NCBI GenBank assembly: GCA_026636295.1
Contig: CP089464.1
Span: 682,001-746,000, forward strand
DNA: 64,000 nt
DNA from: Medakamo hakoo
Lineage: Eukaryota > Chlorophyta > Trebouxiophyceae > Coccomyxaceae
Direction of reading: 5' to 3'
Shown: one piece after another, positions 35,130 through 46,076 of the stretch
Numbering within the stretch: the stretch's first letter is position 1
Layout of the letters: each line of letters opens with the position of its first letter
Notes under the pieces: generated by a model
Database searches by the model: none
What the model was told of the DNA's origin: nothing
Seen by the model: only the letters and a program-made list of their open reading frames with translations
Program-made: the position numbers and the translations under genes

Positions 35130-35808
35130 ATGGCGGCCGCCACCACGGGCCGTAGAATCGCGGCTGTGGGAGCAGGGGGTCTGGGCGCTGTTTGGGCCGG
35201 CATGGTGAGGGAGGAGGGGGTGGGAGTGGGGAGGGCGGGCGCGGGTTTGGGTGCGACGGGCCGGCCCCCCCCTCCACACCCTCGACCTTCATCCATCCAC
35301 ACACACACGCCCGCCCCGCCCGCCCACGCCCATCACACAGTACGGCCTGGACTGGGCGTCCGCCTCACGCCACGCATCGGCGGCTTCCGCGTCTTTGGCC
35401 TCAGCTAAAAAAGAGCTGGCTCGCCTGGAAGCCGCGGCGGCGGCGGCGGCGGGCGCGGCCGACGCGCGCGCAGACGCGGCTGGTGTGGCCGCCGCACGGG
35501 CGAGCGAGGTCCAAGCCGCGTTGGAGTCCGCGAGGGCACAGGCGGACAGCCTGTCAAAGGAAGCCGCGCAAGCCGCGGCTGCTGCCGCGCAAGCGGCGGC
35601 GGCGGCGGACGCCGAACGCACGCGCGCGGAGGAGTTGAGGCGGGCGGCCGCGGCAGCGGCCGAGTCGGCGACGGCGGCCGCCGCCATGGCGTCGGCCGCC
35701 GCATCGGCAGCACAGGCAGCTCGGGTGCGTGCGACGCACCCTTTCGGTGCGATGGGTGGGGTGACGGCCGCGCTGACGGGCCGGAGGGACGAGCCGAAGA
35801 AGAAGTGA
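35130..35808 (+). CDS. Small membrane-anchored Ala-rich coiled-coil protein
   Basis: Exons: 35130-35204 and 35341-35808, phase 0, giving 180 residues. Exon 1 encodes 25 residues that are almost all a hydrophobic helix (RRIAAVGAGGLGAVWAGM), likely a signal anchor. Exon 2 starts YGLDWASASRHASAAS. It continues as an Ala-rich amphipathic coiled coil (KKELARLEAAAAA, then EVQAALESARAQADSLSKEA), ends with Gly-rich FGAMGGVTAALTG, and terminates DEPKKK. I recognise no family. An organelle inner-membrane or plastid structural protein is a guess. It shares a 275-bp divergent promoter with TNPO1 and is convergent with the pyrophosphatase. Confidence 0.65.
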
Positions 35809-36148
35809 GAGAGGGAGAGGTGGGTGGGTGGATGGATGGAAAAGACAGTACAAAGGAAGGAGGCAAAAAAAAAAATTGAATTTCCCGACGAGCAGGGAGG
35901 TAACTAGAATTTTTCCACAAATCCGCGCGCACGCACACACACACACACACACCGGGCGCACAACACAAGCAGCAGGACAGAACAAAGAATCGGAGTGAGG
36001 AAAACACAAAAAAAGTGTGTGTGTGTGGGGGGGGACCCAGGCGGACGAAGCACCTGGCCCCACCCTCTCTCTCATCCCTCCAAGCGCGCGGCGAGACAGA
36101 CACCCACGCCCAAAAAGGGGAAGGCGCACACACGCCCGGCCCGCCCCC
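35809..36148. other. Convergent intergenic region with CA tract
   Basis: These 340 bp lie between the stop codons of the coiled-coil gene and the pyrophosphatase. They contain an A-run near 35864-35873, an (AC)n tract near 35933-35953 and a G-run near 36028-36035. No exon or RNA gene is seen. Confidence 0.5.
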
Positions 36149-37571
36149 TCACCGCTGGCGCTTGGGCATGTAGTTCTCCGCGTACATGGCCATGGCCTCG
36201 CGAATGCACTTCTTGGCGGCGGCCGCGTCCAAAAAGTCGTCGACCTGGACCTCCTTGTTCTCGTTCTTCTTGTAGTCTTCAAAGAAGCGGCGGATTTCTT
36301 GCAGGCGGTGCTTGGGCAGCTCGGAAATGTCGTTGAAGTGGCGGTACTCCGGGTCGTCCGCGTGCACGGCGATGACCTTGTCGTCGCGCTCGCCCTGGTC
36401 CAGCATCTGCATGACGCCGATCGGCTTCGCGCGCAGGAAGGACATCGGGACGACCGGCTCCTGCATCAGGACCAGCACGTCCAGCGGGTCGTTGTCCTCG
36501 CACAGGGTCTTGGGGATGAAGCCGTAGTTGGAGGGGTAGATGACGGAGGAGTAGAGGATGCGGTCGACGTACAGGAGGCCGGTGGCCTGGGGGTTGGTGT
36601 GCGGGGAAGGGGAGGGGAGTGGGTGGTGGGATGGAGGGGTGGTTGGGGGACAGGGGAGTGCGGGCGGCGCGTCGCGCCGCTGAGAGCGTGGGCACGCGCG
36701 CGCGCGCGCGCATGCCTTTCGCCATCGAGCGGGCAGGGTTGGGCGCCGCCAATTCCGCCGCTGCACCTCCTGGTGGGCGCCCGCATCCGGTGCCATGGAT
36801 GGCGGGTGGGCGGAGGGAAGGCGGGTGGCCGGCGTCGGCCGCCACCGCCGTCCTGCCACAGGGGAAAGACGGCAGCGCCGTTGTGCGCGAGGAATCGGCG
36901 CCGGGCCGCGGGCTAGCCGGGGGGGGGGCGGCTGGCTGAGGCACCGCCAGCGCGCATTCTCCTTCCCACCCCTCCCACAAGGGGCAGGGGACGCGCACAC
37001 ATGCCCTGGCTGTGGGACGAGTGTGCACGACCGTCGCACGCCCAGCCAAATGCGTGGTGAAAACTGTGTTTTCTCCGCAACCTTGGCGCTTGTCGAGCGG
37101 ACGCGGACACCCGCACCCGTTCGCGCGGGCGGATTGCGCACCGACGGTCAAGTCCATCCGGCACACCGCTCACCCGTTCGGTGAGGGACCATCCAAAGCC
37201 CGGTGCTTGAGGGTGGAGCGGGAGGTGGGAAGGCACGGACGCCCGCCCACTTCCTCCCGAAAAACGGCCGCGACCACCCAGCCGTCAGCGACCAATTTTG
37301 TGCGCGCGCTGACAGCCTTTCCTCGTCGCCGCCCGCCCGCCCGCCGGCGGCCTCCTTCCGACACACCACCGCGCCATGTCTGTAGCAGACATGTCCGCGC
37401 CCCTTCCTTTATTGTCGCGGTCGAAAAACAAAGCCAACGCACCTTGTCCAGCTCGTACTTGACTTTCGACCCGCGGGGGATCTCAATCACGGCGTTGAAG
37501 ATTTCGGGGGCTTCCTCGCCGATGGAGATGTCGTGCCAGGCGTGAGAGACGTGGGCGGCGCGCTGGGCCAT
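36149..37571 (-). CDS. PPA: Soluble inorganic pyrophosphatase, family I
   Basis: The enzyme hydrolyses pyrophosphate to two phosphates with Mg2+. Exons: 37571-37443 and 36586-36149, phase 0, giving 188 residues. This is the short plant/bacterial-type length, not the roughly 280 of animal and fungal enzymes. The core is intact: [17 protein letters not shown], then [20 protein letters not shown], the signature [12 protein letters not shown] with its metal-binding Asp residues, and [33 protein letters not shown] follows. There is no transit peptide, so a cytosolic enzyme is likely. The single intron is 856 bp, one of the longest here. PPDK, 14 kb away, makes pyrophosphate in one direction and could be functionally linked. 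Confidence 0.95.
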
Positions 37572-37750
37572 CGTGGGTGCGGAAGCGTGGGGTGGGAAGG
37601 GGGAGGGGCGGCGACGGGTCGTCCGTGACGTGAATGGAGGTGTGAGGCGAGGTTGAGAACACGCTCGCTGCTGCGCCCGTGCCTCTCTGGGGCTCTGTGG
37701 GAAAAAAAACGCCGTCTGTTTTCCTGCCTCGTTCCTTTTTTTACACAGGC

Positions 37751-38694
37751 TCAGACGTAAATGCCCGTCCACAGCAGCGTGAAGAAGGCGCCAAAGCCCT
37801 GTTTTTTTTCCAGAGTGATGTTGCGTGAGAGAGAGACAGGGGAGTGGGGGCATGGCGAGGGTGGGGACCCCCCGGGCCAGGCTGTGCCAGGACACAGGCA
37901 GCGCGCGCGCGCGCGCCGCGCCATCCCACCACCCTCACCACACACAAACTCACCAGGGCCAGGGATGCCGCACCGGCCAGTCCGGCCTCCTCGGCAAAGG
38001 AGCGGGCGGCTTTCGGGCGGATGACCTCGTAGCTGTGTGTGTGGGAGTGGAGGGAAAGAGAGAGGCAGCAGGTTGAAAGTTTTTTTTTTTTTTCGAGCGC
38101 GCAAGGAAAAAAGAAGATAACGCCGTCGAACGCGAAAAAACTTACACAAAGAAGCCGGCCGCCGCGGACAGGCCGAACGCAGACAGGGACACGGCCAGGG
38201 CCGGGTACAGGGCCTCGGGCACGGGGGAGGTGAGCGGGACGACGGCCTGTGTTGTGGAGAGGGAGCATTTGGTTTTGCGGCGTGAGTTTTTGATGCGAGC
38301 TTTCGGGCAAAGGAAGGGGTTTCATCGCCGCCTTTCCTTCGCAGAGCAGATGGATGTGTGTGAGGGCCTCACAGTTGTACACAGGGGTGAGGGAGGGCGG
38401 TTGTGGGGCCGAACGTACCATCCTTGTCTGATCGATTCTTTTTCCCTCTGTGCGCGTCGCTGATCTGAGGGGAGCAACCTGGAGCCGAGGCGAGGGGAGC
38501 GGAAAAAAAAAGAAAGGCCGGCACGGACTTCGGCTCACACACATACACACACACACACGCGTGCACCGGTGAATGATTGGCACGATCTCGGAATCACATG
38601 TAACAAAAAAGGCACAGGCAGGGAGCGCACAAGCGCAGGACTCCCGACCTCCCATTTTTTCCACCCCCCCCCCCCCTCCCACCACCCACCGCAT
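37751..38694 (-). CDS. OST5: Oligosaccharyltransferase subunit OST5/TMEM258
   Basis: This tiny ER membrane subunit belongs to the complex that transfers the glycan to asparagine during N-glycosylation. Secure exons are 38246-38146, 38032-37954 and 37798-37751. The protein reads [20 protein letters not shown], then [19 protein letters not shown], then [20 protein letters not shown] and LLWTGIYV, closely following human TMEM258 (TSPVNP, FFVYEVTS, LLLWVGIYV). Two membrane helices are present. The start is less certain: ATGCGGTGG at 38694-38686 followed by a GT donor gives phase 0 and a 78-residue protein, against 79 in human. Other small 5' exons are possible in the roughly 440 bp upstream of the first secure exon. 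Confidence 0.82.
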
Positions 38695-38864
38695 GGAAGG
38701 GAATACAAAGGCGCGCAGCAGCGCCACCCTCACCCTCCGCCCACCATCACCCTGTCTCTCTGATGAATTCTGCCTACGGAGACGCGTGTGTGTCTCTCTC
38801 TCTCTCTCTTTCTCTTCTCGCTCAAAATGGACAGTGTGTAAAAAAAACAGAACAATAAATGCTC

Positions 38865-40347
38865 TCAGTCCGCGCCCTGGCCCGCCAGCACAGCATCCAC
38901 GGCCGCCCGCAGGTTGTTTTCGTTGACGCCCGTCGCGGTGCGGGTCGCCGGCGGCGCCCCGCCCGCCGCCTCGCCGGTCGACCGGCGCGGCGCCGCGTCC
39001 CACAGGAAGAACGTGGGCGTGACGCGGACGGCCATGGCCATCATCATGCCGCGCGTCTCCTTGGACTCGTCGCCCGTGATCTCCAGGAAGACGGCGGCCG
39101 GGGCGTAGGAGGCGGCGATGCGCTCGTACTTGCGCTTGAACATCTGGTGTTGGGGGGGGGGGGGGGGTGCGGGCGTGAGGGAACGGGGCGGCGCGGGCGT
39201 GGGCGGCGGGCGCGCGCGGCGCGCCCTCCCGCCACCCCCCGTCCCCCCCTCCCTCCCCTCACACCTTGCACGGCCGGCAGGAGGAGGCCTTGCACATGAG
39301 GACGACGACCCGTTCCGGGTAGGCCGCCAGCACGGCTTCCAGCTCTTCAGGCGAGTGGATCTGGCGTGGGCGCAGGGAAGGGGAGTGGGGTGTTCCGTGT
39401 GCGTGAGTGTTTTTTGGTGTGGGCCCCGTTGGTGGCCCGTCCTTGTTGGCAGCACAGGCCGCGGTTGGAGGGGGTGCGCCCCCCATGCTGCCCTGCACAC
39501 TCTCTCCGACACGGCGCCGGGAGGCCGAGAGCGCGACGGGCGGCCTTGCCACCCAGTCGCGCGATCAGTTGAGATGTCAAGCCCCAGTCTTGCAGGGCGT
39601 GGCGAGGGAAAGGGGGTCGGACGGGCCGCTGCAAGCCTGTCGGCGGCTTGCCAAAGCGCACCAACGGGCCGAGGGCAGGGCGCGCGCACCCTGTGCATGC
39701 ACGTCGCCCTCCCGGCCCCGCGCGCCGCCGCCCGTCCGCCTTGCGTGTCCCAGACACAGGATGCTAGCACACCGCACACAGCATGGACCGGGCGTGGCGC
39801 GGGATGAGAGGCCCGCCGTCGCGACCGCAGGCGCGGGCGTGGCGGCCGAGCGAGGCTGCACTGCCGCGCGTCCGTCGCGGGCGCGAGGTGCAGCGACGAC
39901 CGCCGTCGGATGCAGGCAGCCGGCTGTTTCGCCCTCATCCGAACACGCAGCGCTCTCTCCCACCGGGGCCCGCGAGCACCAGGCGAACCAGCGCTCTTCT
40001 CCGCGGCCGGGAAAGCTGCGGCCGTGTTTCCTCCCACAGCGACGCCAACAAAAAAAACGAAAAAAAAAAACACGCACCGCCGAAACCTCAACCGCCGGCG
40101 GGCCGTCGCTGACGACCTCCAGGTCGCCAGACGAGGACGCGGCAGCAGACGGCGCGGGCGTGGCCACAGCGGCCGCCCGGACGCGGCGGGCAGCGGCGGT
40201 GGGCGGGCGCGGCGCGGCCGCGGCTGACGACGACGCCGCGCCGGCGGCGGCCCGCCCTGCGCTGCAGCAGCACCGCAGTGGGCAGGGGGTCGGCGGGCGG
40301 ACGCCCGCCGGCGCAGCCCGGGCGGAAGCTGCGGACGTCAGCAGCAT
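38865..40347 (-). CDS. Thioredoxin-like protein, probably plastid
   Basis: Exons: 40347-40078, 39360-39265 and 39143-38865, all phase 0, giving 214 residues. Exon 1 (90 residues) is an Ala/Ser/Arg-rich leader like a transit peptide, ending in SSSGDLEVVSDGPPAVEVSA. The thioredoxin fold follows: IHSPEELEAVLAAYPERVVV, then LMCKASSCRPCK with the redox pair Cys118 and Cys121. Exon 3 holds MFKRKYERIAASY, TRGMMMAMAVRVTPTFFLW with the conserved cis-Pro, and a GVNENNLRAAVDAVL end. The CRPC active site and the preceding MCKA resemble plant thioredoxin-like proteins rather than canonical WCGPC thioredoxins. The partner is unknown. Intron 1 is 717 bp. Confidence 0.82.
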
Positions 40348-40945
40348 TTGGGGCGGAGGAGGCTGGGGTGAAGGGGAGGGCGGAGCGTCGGCGGGCGGGC
40401 CGCAACAGAGCGGTGTATGGCACGTGTGAAGGAGAGGAGGGTGAGAAAAGAGACGGGCGACCTCGACCAAGCGACCCACCACCCTCTTTCCCTCTCCCTC
40501 TCGCGTGGGCCGCTTTTTTTCAAAACGCCTAGGCCTCGCACGCAGCGCCAGGGCCGCCACGAGGACCGGGGTCAGTGCTTTTTTTTTACACGCACGAGAA
40601 AAACACCGCTGCTGTGTGCCTGGAAGGAAAATACACATGCAGGGGGAGAGAGAGGAGGAAAGGACAGCAACGCGCGAATGTGCGCTTGGGTCCTCCCGCG
40701 AAAAGCGTGCACGGACTCTCTCTTTTGCTGGCCAAAATAGCATTTTCAAACGAAGGAAAAGGGAGGGGAAAAAAGAATTCGAAAAAGGAGAGGTTTTCAT
40801 GCCGTTTCTTGGTCAAAGTTTTCTGTCGCCCGGGGTGACTTGAAAAAAAAAAGGAGGGGTAGGGGTGGGAAAAAATGTGGCCCGGCCAAAACTGGGGGTG
40901 TACAAAGAGGAAACAAAGAATGTGGAGAGGCGCCGGCTCACGCCC
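40348..40945. promoter_or_regulatory. Thioredoxin-like promoter and RhoGAP 3' flank
   Basis: These 598 bp between two minus-strand genes contain a noticeably A-rich stretch, about 40735-40870, with several A-runs on the plus strand (T-runs in the sense strand), probably the 3' UTR and poly(A) region of the RhoGAP gene. The left part should hold the thioredoxin-like promoter. I see no separate gene. Confidence 0.45.
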
Positions 40946-43456
40946 CTAGGCCGGCGGCGGCGCGTGTGCCGGCGCACCACCACCGCCGGCGGCGGACAGC
41001 CCCCGCCGGCGCGCCGCCCGCTTGAGCTGCTGGTAACGAACGTACAGCGGCCGCAACGCCTCCCGCTCGCACCGTTCCATGGGCCGGCCCGCCGTGCGTT
41101 CGAACGCAGCTGACGCGGCGGCCAAGCCGGCGCGCAGCGCGGCTTTTTCGCGGAGGAGCGCGGCGGCGGGCAGGGACGCGGCCGGGCGGGGCGGCGGGCT
41201 CGCCCACGCCCAGCCGCCGGGCGGTGGGGGCGACGCCCGGCCCGAGGCCGGGGAAATGAGCGGGGCGGGGGACAGGGCGACTCCTGCGCGGCCCGTGGGG
41301 TCGCGCGCGCGCAGGGCTTCGGCCGCGGCCGCGGCGGCCGCGGCCGCGGCGGCCGCGGCGCGGCGGGCAGACGGCGGCCGCAGGGGCTGGTGGCCGGTGC
41401 CGGGCCCGGGGCCCGCCACCTCCATGGGCGCCCGGCCAAAGGGCCCGCTGCGTTCGGGCGAGGACGGCGTGGACAGGGCAGAGTCGCCGAGCGACGGCTC
41501 CTCCTCCGTCTCCCCTCCGCCGTCCCCGAGCGGCGAGAGGGGTGGGGGCGGCTCACGCGGCGCAGGCGGGGCCGCGCCCGCCGCCGCGCCCGCGTCCGAG
41601 CCCGACCCCGTCCCGCTGCCATCCCCCGCTTCACCGCCACGTTCCCCGTCTGACGACGTCGACCGGACGGGCGAGCCGCCGTACCCGCCGCGCGACGAGG
41701 CGCCCGACCCGCCCGAACCGTCGTCGGGGAGCAGGGCGCCGGCGGGCGCGGCCGCGCGCGCGCCGGCCTTGGCGGCGGCGCCGTCCGCGCCGGCTCCCGA
41801 CGCCGCGGGCGCCACGCTCACGCCCGCAAAGGACGCGGACGCGGCCCGGCCCAGGAAGGCGGCGTCGTCGCCGTCAAAGAGGAGGCCTTCCAGCGAGCCC
41901 GCCAGCAGCATCCCCACCAGGGCGCGCTCCTCGCCCGCGGCTGCGGCGGCGGCGGCGGCGGCGGCGGCCGTCCCGCCGCCGCCTTCACACGCCATGGGCG
42001 AGGAGGGCGAGCCGTCGGGCGAGGGCGGTGGCGTGGCCGTGGCGCCGTGGCCGCTGTGGTTGTGGGGCGGCAGCGACGACGCGGCGTCGCCGCCCGCCAC
42101 CAGCGCAAAGGGCGAGGGCGGCGGGGGCGTCGCCGCCGGCGACGGCGGCCGGGACCCGGGCCCAAACAGGGACGCCGCCGCCGCCGCCGCGGACAGCGGC
42201 GTGGAGGGCGGCGACCCCGTCGGCGTGGGCGCGGGCGTGGAGGTGGAGGTCGGCGGCGGCGTGACGCACGTTGCGCGCGCGGCGGCGGCCGCCATCGCGG
42301 CCGCCACCGCGCCCGGCGTCGCGACCGGCGGCGGCGTGGCGACGGCCACCACGGGCGACGGCGCGGGCGGCGGTCCCTGCTTGGAGAAGACGGACCGGTA
42401 CTCGCGCACCAGGGCGTCGACCAGGGCGGCGGCGGCGGCCGGGTCGCCGCCGGGCGGGCGGGCGGGCGGCGCGGCGGCCGGCGCCCGTTCGCCTCCTCCC
42501 CCGTCGTCCGCCGCCGCCGGCCCGGGCCGCAGCAGCAGCGGCGCAAAGAGCGCGCCCACGGCGGCAGGCCCGCCACCGCCGCCACCGCCGCCACCACTCC
42601 CGCCGCCGCGCTGGTTGTTCAGCTGGTAGTGGTGCAAGAACTCCAGCAGCGGGAACAGGACGCGCAGCGGCTCCGGCCCCGCCTGGCGCAGCAGGCCCTG
42701 CAGCGCGCGCGCCCGGCCGGGGGCGTCCGGCACGGCCCCCGCCTCCAGCAGGGGCCAGTACAGGTGGGACGGCAGGACCGGGTCGGGCAGGCAGGCCAGC
42801 CAGAGGCGCAAGGAGCCGGCGATCTGTGTTGACGCGGGGGGAAGAGGGGGGAGGGGGGGTGGGGGGTGAGGGCGAGATCTGATCTGGTGGTGGTGGCTGT
42901 GGAGGGCCGCGGGGCACCCGGGCGGGTGGCGTCGCTCAAGGCGGGCACCCCATGCCCCTCTCCCTCCATCCTTATTGCACACTCACCGCGACCGCGTCCT
43001 GCGTGAAACGCAGCGGCGACTGGCCCTGGTCCCAAGCTCGGCGCAGCAGCTCGACCTGTGATGGGGTGGCGGAGGGTTTGGAGGGGTGGCGTGAGCGTGC
43101 GGGCGGTCCGAAGGACAGACCAGCGACACCTCGTTTTTTCGTTTTCGCATGGCCGCCGCTCGCTTTCACTCGCCTTGCGCGCGTCCGGCGGCGTGTCCAG
43201 CAAGCCCGGCACCCGCAGCCCCTTCAGCGACAGCCAGCGCAGCGTGTCCCTGAACACGGGCGGTGGAGCGCCGCCGGCGGCGGCGAAGGCTTCCTGTGTG
43301 TGGTGGCGGTGGGAACGGAGAGGGAGTGAGGCAGTCGGGCGCGCTTTGGCTTCGGCGTGGCACACCGCGTGGCACAAAGCCCGGTGTCGGAGGCGGGGGC
43401 GGCCCCGCCTGCGGGACTTGCAAACATCGCCGGACAATGTACGGGCCGTCTGGCAT
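40946..43456 (-). CDS. RhoGAP protein with FAM13-type C-terminal domain
   Basis: Secure exons: 43293-43174, 43055-42987 and 42823-40946. The RhoGAP domain covers FRDTLRWLSLKGLRVPGLLD with a candidate arginine finger, VELLRRAWDQGQSPLRFTQD, then SLRLWLACLPDPVLPSHLYW, LFPLLEFLHHYQLNNQ and VGALFAPLLLRP. After about 350 low-complexity residues the C terminus has LREKAALRAGLAAASAAFER, GRPMERCEREALRPLYVRYQ and QLKRAA. These match the EK-L, GRPxTKEER, KPLYDRYR pattern ending animal FAM13A/B. Intron 1 after exon 43293-43174 uses a GC donor (AAG|GCGAGT); the nearby GT would break phase. The first exon is uncertain: 43456-43418 (MPDGPYIVRRCLQ) fits in phase but has a weak donor (GTCCCG). The role, inactivating a Rho/ROP-type GTPase, is inferred. 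Confidence 0.75.
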
Positions 43457-43991
43457 TACGCCCCCGGAATGGTGGGAGGTTAACGCGCGTGGAGCGGCCG
43501 CGGCCCGGCCGGGAGGCTGTGTGGCTCCGGTTTGACGCGATGGCCTCCCTGCCCTCTTTTCGTTTTTCCGGAGCCGCGCGCGGCGGGGGCGCGGGCGTCC
43601 GCAGCGGCTCCGCCTCTCGCTCATCCATGCGGGCGGGCATGCGGTTTATGGAAACGTGCCTGCAAGTTGACGCCGAAACAGGGCATGGCTGTTTCGGGCG
43701 GTGTGTGTCTCGTCTCTGTTCAGAGAGAGAACAGACGACTGGGGAGGCCCCACAGCGACGCGCGCCTGCCTCTAATTCCGCGCCCATCCTTCACGCCTGC
43801 CTCCCGGCAATCGAGAAAAAAAAACGCACACACACACAGCAACACCGGTCACACTGAGAACTCTGGAGCTCGCTCACACGCACCCACTCTCACCCACCCC
43901 CCCCTGGGCGCGCGTGGGTTTGCCACCCCCCGACTTCCTCTCCCCCCTTCAACACCCCCGCCCGCACCAGACAGCGCCCGCCCTTTCTTTT
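43457..43991. other. RhoGAP 5' flank and uL30 3' flank
   Basis: These 535 bp hold the promoter and probably the true 5' exon(s) of the RhoGAP gene on the left, and the 3' end of the uL30 gene on the right, where the tract CCCCCCTTCAACACCCCCGC and T-runs lie. Two alternative in-frame ATGs exist on the minus strand, but neither has a donor in the needed phase. Confidence 0.4.
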
Positions 43992-45801
43992 TCAGTTCAT
44001 GCGGCGGACCAGGTTGTTGATTTTGTGTGCCGAGTAGCCCGCCACACCGCCCTCCACGTAGTGGCGGCGCTTCTCCGGCATGCCGCCCTTGGGCGCGGAC
44101 AGCTTGAACGGCCACAGGAAGTTAGAGACCTGCTTGAAGGCGGGGCCGGCCGTGTAGATCTGGTGGATGACGTCCGCCACGCAGATGACGTCGTGCTTGC
44201 CCAGGGCGGCCTCGATGATGGCGTTGTCCGTCAGCGGGATGCGGGAGCCGTTGACTTTCCCGAACCCGCGCTTGAGGACGAGCTCGCGCACCGTCTTCAG
44301 GTTGGGCTCGCCAAACGCGACGTACGGTTCGACCATGCGCAGCATGTTCATGCTCGCCTTGTTGACCTTGATGAAGACGGCGTTGTTGATCTGGCGCAGG
44401 CGCAGCAGCTGGAGGATCTTGCGGGACTGTGGGGGGGTTTTGGGACGGGGGTTTTGGGGGGGGGGAGGGGGGGGGGCGTGAGACGGTGGGGCGGACGGCA
44501 GGCCGACCTCGGCTGGCGTGCGCGCGGCCGGCAAAAAAAAAAAAAAAAAGAGGCACGTGCCCGCCAGCCGCCAGCAACCCTCAAACAAACCTTGGGCGCC
44601 ATGTCGTTGATGCCGCGGATGCGGATGGCCAGGACCACCTTGGGCTCGGCGTCGACGTGGAAGCCGCCCTCGGCCTTGGCCGCGCGGCGCAGGCGGATGG
44701 TGTCGGCCTCCTGTAGTGGTGGGTTGTGTGAGCGCGGGTGAGTGTGTGTGTGTGTGTGTGCGGGGGGTGGCGCGACACCAGGGCTTGCTCACAGCGGCTG
44801 CTGGGCGCCGTGCAGTGGGTGATGGGGGACACAGCGGGTGCGTGCGCCGCGCGGGTGGCAGCCCGGGTTGCGATGGCCGGGACCGCCCCTGTGCCCAGGC
44901 GCGGGGAGCGGGCGCGAAACACGAGCGGGGTGCTGAGGAGACGGCGCGTCCTTGCCTTCCACGGCGCGCGCACCGCCCGTCCACTCGGCCACGCGTGCGC
45001 CTTGGCCTCAGGGCCACGTCCGAAAACCCAGGCGGGCAGGGAGGTGTGGCCAAGTGCCCCGTGAACGGGCGACCCGCCCTCGCGAGGCCGCCGCAAAAAA
45101 ATGCGTCGATCTCCTTGCCCTCTCCTTTTCGCTCGTCACGCGCCCACGTTTCGAGCACCGTGCGCGGCGCCACACCCAACCAGGAGAGACCTCCAGGGCA
45201 TGGAGACGCCATTGAGGGTGTGGGAGAGGGCAGGGAGGTCGCCGATGCGACGTGCGGCCGTGTCCCAGGCACGCTGCCGTCGCTGCCTTGGCGGCAGGCA
45301 AAAGCACCTGCGGGGCCTCGCACACGGGCTTGCGCCCACGTCCGTAGGCTCCACACAATGCCCAAGCTCTGCTCCGGGTCTCGCAGGAGGCGGGGAGAAG
45401 AAAGCGTGGCCAGCGGCTCGACCGTGTGCGCGGCCGGAGCTCCCCCTGTCGATCGAGCAGGGCCGCCGCGCCGCCGCCGACCTGCCGCGCCTGCGTCGGC
45501 TCTCCCAGCCACAGTCGCCCGCGCGCCGGGCGCGCGGACGCTGTTCTACGCCTCCCTATCCGCAGGAGAGCACCTTCAGGCCCTCTAGAAGACACCCTCC
45601 CAACGCCTATCCCAGTGGGCGCGGCTCCCTCACCTGTGCGCGGTATTCTTTCACGTAAGACTCAGCCCGCTTGAAGGAGGAGGCACGCGAAGCCGCGCGA
45701 GACGCCTTCGCTTTCGCGGCTCCCTCAGCGCGCTTCGTCGCCCATTCTTCGTCGCGGGTCCGCTTCTTGAGGGCGGTCTCAGGGACGGCGGCGGGCGGCA
45801 T
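43992..45801 (-). CDS. RPL7: 60S ribosomal protein uL30 (RPL7)
   Basis: This is a structural protein of the large cytosolic ribosomal subunit. Exons: 45801-45634, 44710-44591 and 44426-43992, all phase 0, giving 240 residues, the usual length. The basic N-terminal extension ([20 protein letters not shown], then [20 protein letters not shown]) is typical of eukaryotic L7. The core includes [73 protein letters not shown] and the end [11 protein letters not shown]. Intron 1 is 923 bp, the longest in the window, and intron 2 carries A17 (sense T17) plus a C-rich acceptor tract. No snoRNA box motifs were convincing in intron 1. It is divergent from PRP19, 275 bp between starts. Confidence 0.95.
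44711..45633 (-). other. 923-bp first intron of RPL7
   Basis: This is the longest intron in the window. The sense strand starts GTGAGGGAGC and ends with a CA-rich tract before CACTACAG. Ribosomal-protein introns often host snoRNAs; I looked for a paired RTGATGA and CTGA with short stems and saw none. The content is otherwise featureless GC-rich DNA. Confidence 0.65.
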
Positions 45802-46076
45802 GGTGGCTAGTGATGGACAAAAAGAAATGGACAAGTGACCAGAGAGAGGGGCGCGGTTCTCTCTCTCTCTCTCCCCTCCCAAGCTGATGCACACTCGCAT
45901 TCCCCCTTTTCTCCAAGGCGGTGCAACAACTGCCCGTCCCCTGGCCAGCCACACTTCCCTGCACAGCACGCAGGCTTGGGGGCCATAGATCGCAAAGCCC
46001 GGCCGGCTGATTTGAGCGAGAGCCTTGTGAGCGCGGTTTGCTTCTCCAGCGGGCGTCGTCGTTTCGCCGTCGAGCC

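Noticed and set aside
39577-40800. A 407-codon extension of the thioredoxin-like gene through its first intron and upstream region
   Set aside because: The intron has good borders, restores the thioredoxin fold in phase, and the extension is unrelated low-complexity sequence.
44711-45633. An intronic snoRNA in RPL7
   Set aside because: No convincing C and D box pair with a terminal stem, and no H/ACA pattern I could defend by eye.
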